This document shows, piece by piece, positions 63,106 through 64,000 of a DNA stretch of 64,000 bases. Every line of letters begins with the position of its first letter. The first letter of the stretch is position 1. The notes beneath the pieces are model-generated. The model worked only from the letters and a program-made list of their open reading frames with translations, ran no database searches and was not told the DNA's origin. The DNA is from Alkalihalobacillus sp. TS-13 (GTDB lineage Bacteria > Bacillota > Bacilli > Bacillales > Fictibacillaceae). A program made the translations under genes and the position numbers. The stretch lies in assembly GCF_019720915.1 (NCBI RefSeq), contig NZ_JAHKSI010000003.1, positions 62,001-126,000 on the forward strand. The letters are read 5' to 3'.

Positions 63106-63516
63106 GTGTCTGATAAAGTACCTAATATCTCTGAAGCAGAATGGGAAGTCATGAACGTGCTTTGGGAAAAAGCACCGCAAACGGCCAATGAAGTCTATTC
63201 CATATTGGAAGAGCGGATGGATTGGAAGCTGAAGACAGTACGAACTCTTTTGGATCGTCTTGTTCAAAAAGGGGTTGTCGGTGTAAATAAAAATCAGAAG
63301 GTCTATACTTTTTTTCCACTTTACTCACAGGATGAATGTCAGCAAGCTGAGGCACAGTCCTTTATCAATCGAATTTATGGCGGCACTTTAAAATCGATGC
63401 TAGTTCAGTTCATTCAGGACAAATCCTTGTCGGAGGAGGATATCAATGAATTACGCTCAATTTTAGATGAAAAACCTAAAAGTGAGAGTAAGTCAAAGGG
63501 AGATAGTGAAAGGTAA
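63106..63516 (+). CDS. blaI: Repressor BlaI
   Basis: 136 residues. Winged helix SEAEWEVMNVLWEKAPQTANEVYSIL and KTVRTLLDRLVQKGVV, then the dimerisation helix (INRIYGGTLKSMLVQF), which holds the cleavage region in the family. The cleavage site itself is not obviously conserved (Asn-Phe of S. aureus is Gln-Phe here). Start GTG after AGGAGGAGG. Binds the dyads before bla and blaR1. Confidence 0.93.
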   Translation: MSDKVPNISEAEWEVMNVLWEKAPQTANEVYSILEERMDWKLKTVRTLLDRLVQKGVVGVNKNQKVYTFFPLYSQDECQQAEAQSFINRIYGGTLKSMLVQFIQDKSLSEEDINELRSILDEKPKSESKSKGDSER

Positions 63517-63586
63517 TGATGGTATTGTCCTTTAATGAATTTGACTTTGACTCAATTTGATGGTGCTTTACTTATATACCATCGTA

Positions 63587-63706
63587 GGGGCTGTCCTAAA
63601 AGAAAAGTGTCAGATACCTCCAACACAACACTTTGAATCAAAAACCACGATTTATCTCAAAATGTTGTTAAGTTCGGAGAGACTCAGACATTTTTGGGAC
63701 ACCCCC
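63587..63706. mobile_element. MITE-like element, about 120 bp
   Basis: Terminal inverted repeats GGGGCTGTCCTAAAA and GGGGGTGTCCCAAAA (from the other strand) match at 13 of 15 positions, and similarity continues inward (GTGTCAGA.../TGTCTGAG...CTCC). No coding capacity. The ends resemble those of IS4/IS1182-like elements, so it could be mobilised by such a transposase elsewhere. No clear target duplication. Confidence 0.6.
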
Positions 63707-63771
63707 TCTATTGTCATTACTTATTAGTTATGCATCCCATAGCTGAATCCTTTATGATCAGTCCTAGACTT

Positions 63772-64000
63772 TTAATCCTCTTTTTTGATTCCAGATACAA
63801 TGATGACTGGCGGGAACATGGAGAAATAAAATTGTGATTTCTCTATTTCTTTCAAACCGGCTTTTCCCAAAATAGCTGGATACTCCTCGACATACATGAA
63901 ATCCATGATCGCCACTCGGCCGTCCGGCTTTATGATCCGTACGATTTCTTCCAGGGCTTTTTGCCTCTCATCTGGATCAGGTATCGTATGGATCGTAAGG
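63772..64000 (-). CDS. SAM-dependent methyltransferase, C-terminal part
   Basis: An open frame enters from the right edge and reads 76 codons to TAA at 63772: LTIHTIPDPDERQKALEEIVRIIKPDGRVAIMDFM ... PPVIIVSGIKKED. RIIKPDGRV(A/L)IMD and the preceding IPDPDER are the late motifs of class I methyltransferases of the UbiE type. The SAM-binding half is outside the window. Confidence 0.75.
   Translation of the reverse strand, partial: LTIHTIPDPDERQKALEEIVRIIKPDGRVAIMDFMYVEEYPAILGKAGLKEIEKSQFYFSMFPPVIIVSGIKKED

Overview
The window looks like chromosomal DNA of a low-to-moderate-GC Gram-positive spore former of the Bacillaceae (an environmental or halotolerant Bacillus-like genus). Reasons: strong AAGGAGG-type ribosome binding sites with frequent TTG/GTG starts, a PenP-like beta-lactamase with BlaR1/BlaI, a Bce-type bacitracin-sensing module, a KinB/YhcK-type 5TM kinase, a CsoR-CopZ-CopA copper cluster, a PerR-like box before katG, and intergenic repeats of a Bacillus type. 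No rRNA, tRNA or CRISPR array was seen.

Layout. 1-3.2 kb: end of a TRAP transporter (dctM), a hexulose-phosphate synthase-like gene and the 23S rRNA methyltransferase rlmCD. 3.4-6.5 kb: an AT-rich four-gene anti-phage operon made of a SLATT membrane effector, a QueC-like protein, a TGT-like protein and a CD-NTase, i.e. a type IV CBASS system. 6.6-8.8 kb: katG. 9.1-14.7 kb: an M28-type aminopeptidase with a D-amino-acid lyase/aldolase-like PLP enzyme, a drug-efflux MFS gene, an HxlR remnant and a cupin. 14.9-19.5 kb: copper island (csoR, copZ, copA, a His-rich anchored protein and a thioredoxin-like ferredoxin), with four CsoR-type operator copies, two of which no longer precede an intact gene. 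19.7-24.6 kb: TetR and an MMPL exporter with a secreted partner. 24.8-29.2 kb: BceAB transporter facing BceRS. 29.3-34.8 kb: DUF4317, an unknown gene, DUF6526, an orphan sporulation-type kinase between 206-bp direct repeats, and a Na+-coupled amino acid transporter. 35.1-38.8 kb: ABC-2 exporter and selO. 38.9-41.0 kb: an AT-rich solitary P-loop ATPase/zinc-ribbon/winged-helix gene that may be defensive.

41.2-46.6 kb: an mngAB-like locus for 2-O-alpha-mannosyl-D-glycerate (RpiR regulator, PTS IIABC, GH38 mannosidase). 46.9-51.5 kb: gntR-dctPQM plus a proline-racemase-superfamily enzyme whose second catalytic Cys is Gly. 51.9-56.3 kb (minus strand): M20 dipeptidase, YfcC-type carrier and an SHMT-like PLP enzyme, probably one catabolic operon. 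56.7-59.7 kb: amino acid permease, a broken bicupin gene and an MFS transporter. 59.9-63.5 kb: bla divergent from blaR1-blaI with BlaI dyads between them. The window closes with a 120-bp MITE-like element and the C-terminus of a methyltransferase.

The most interesting item is the type IV CBASS operon. Its CD-NTase is best read from an internal ATG that exposes an N-terminal Gly-Gly-Ser, the kind of terminus I recall being modified by the QueC-like partner. Next are the solitary ATPase, the kinase gene bracketed by duplicated DUF6526 sequence, the orphan copper operators, and the Cys/Gly racemase-family enzyme.
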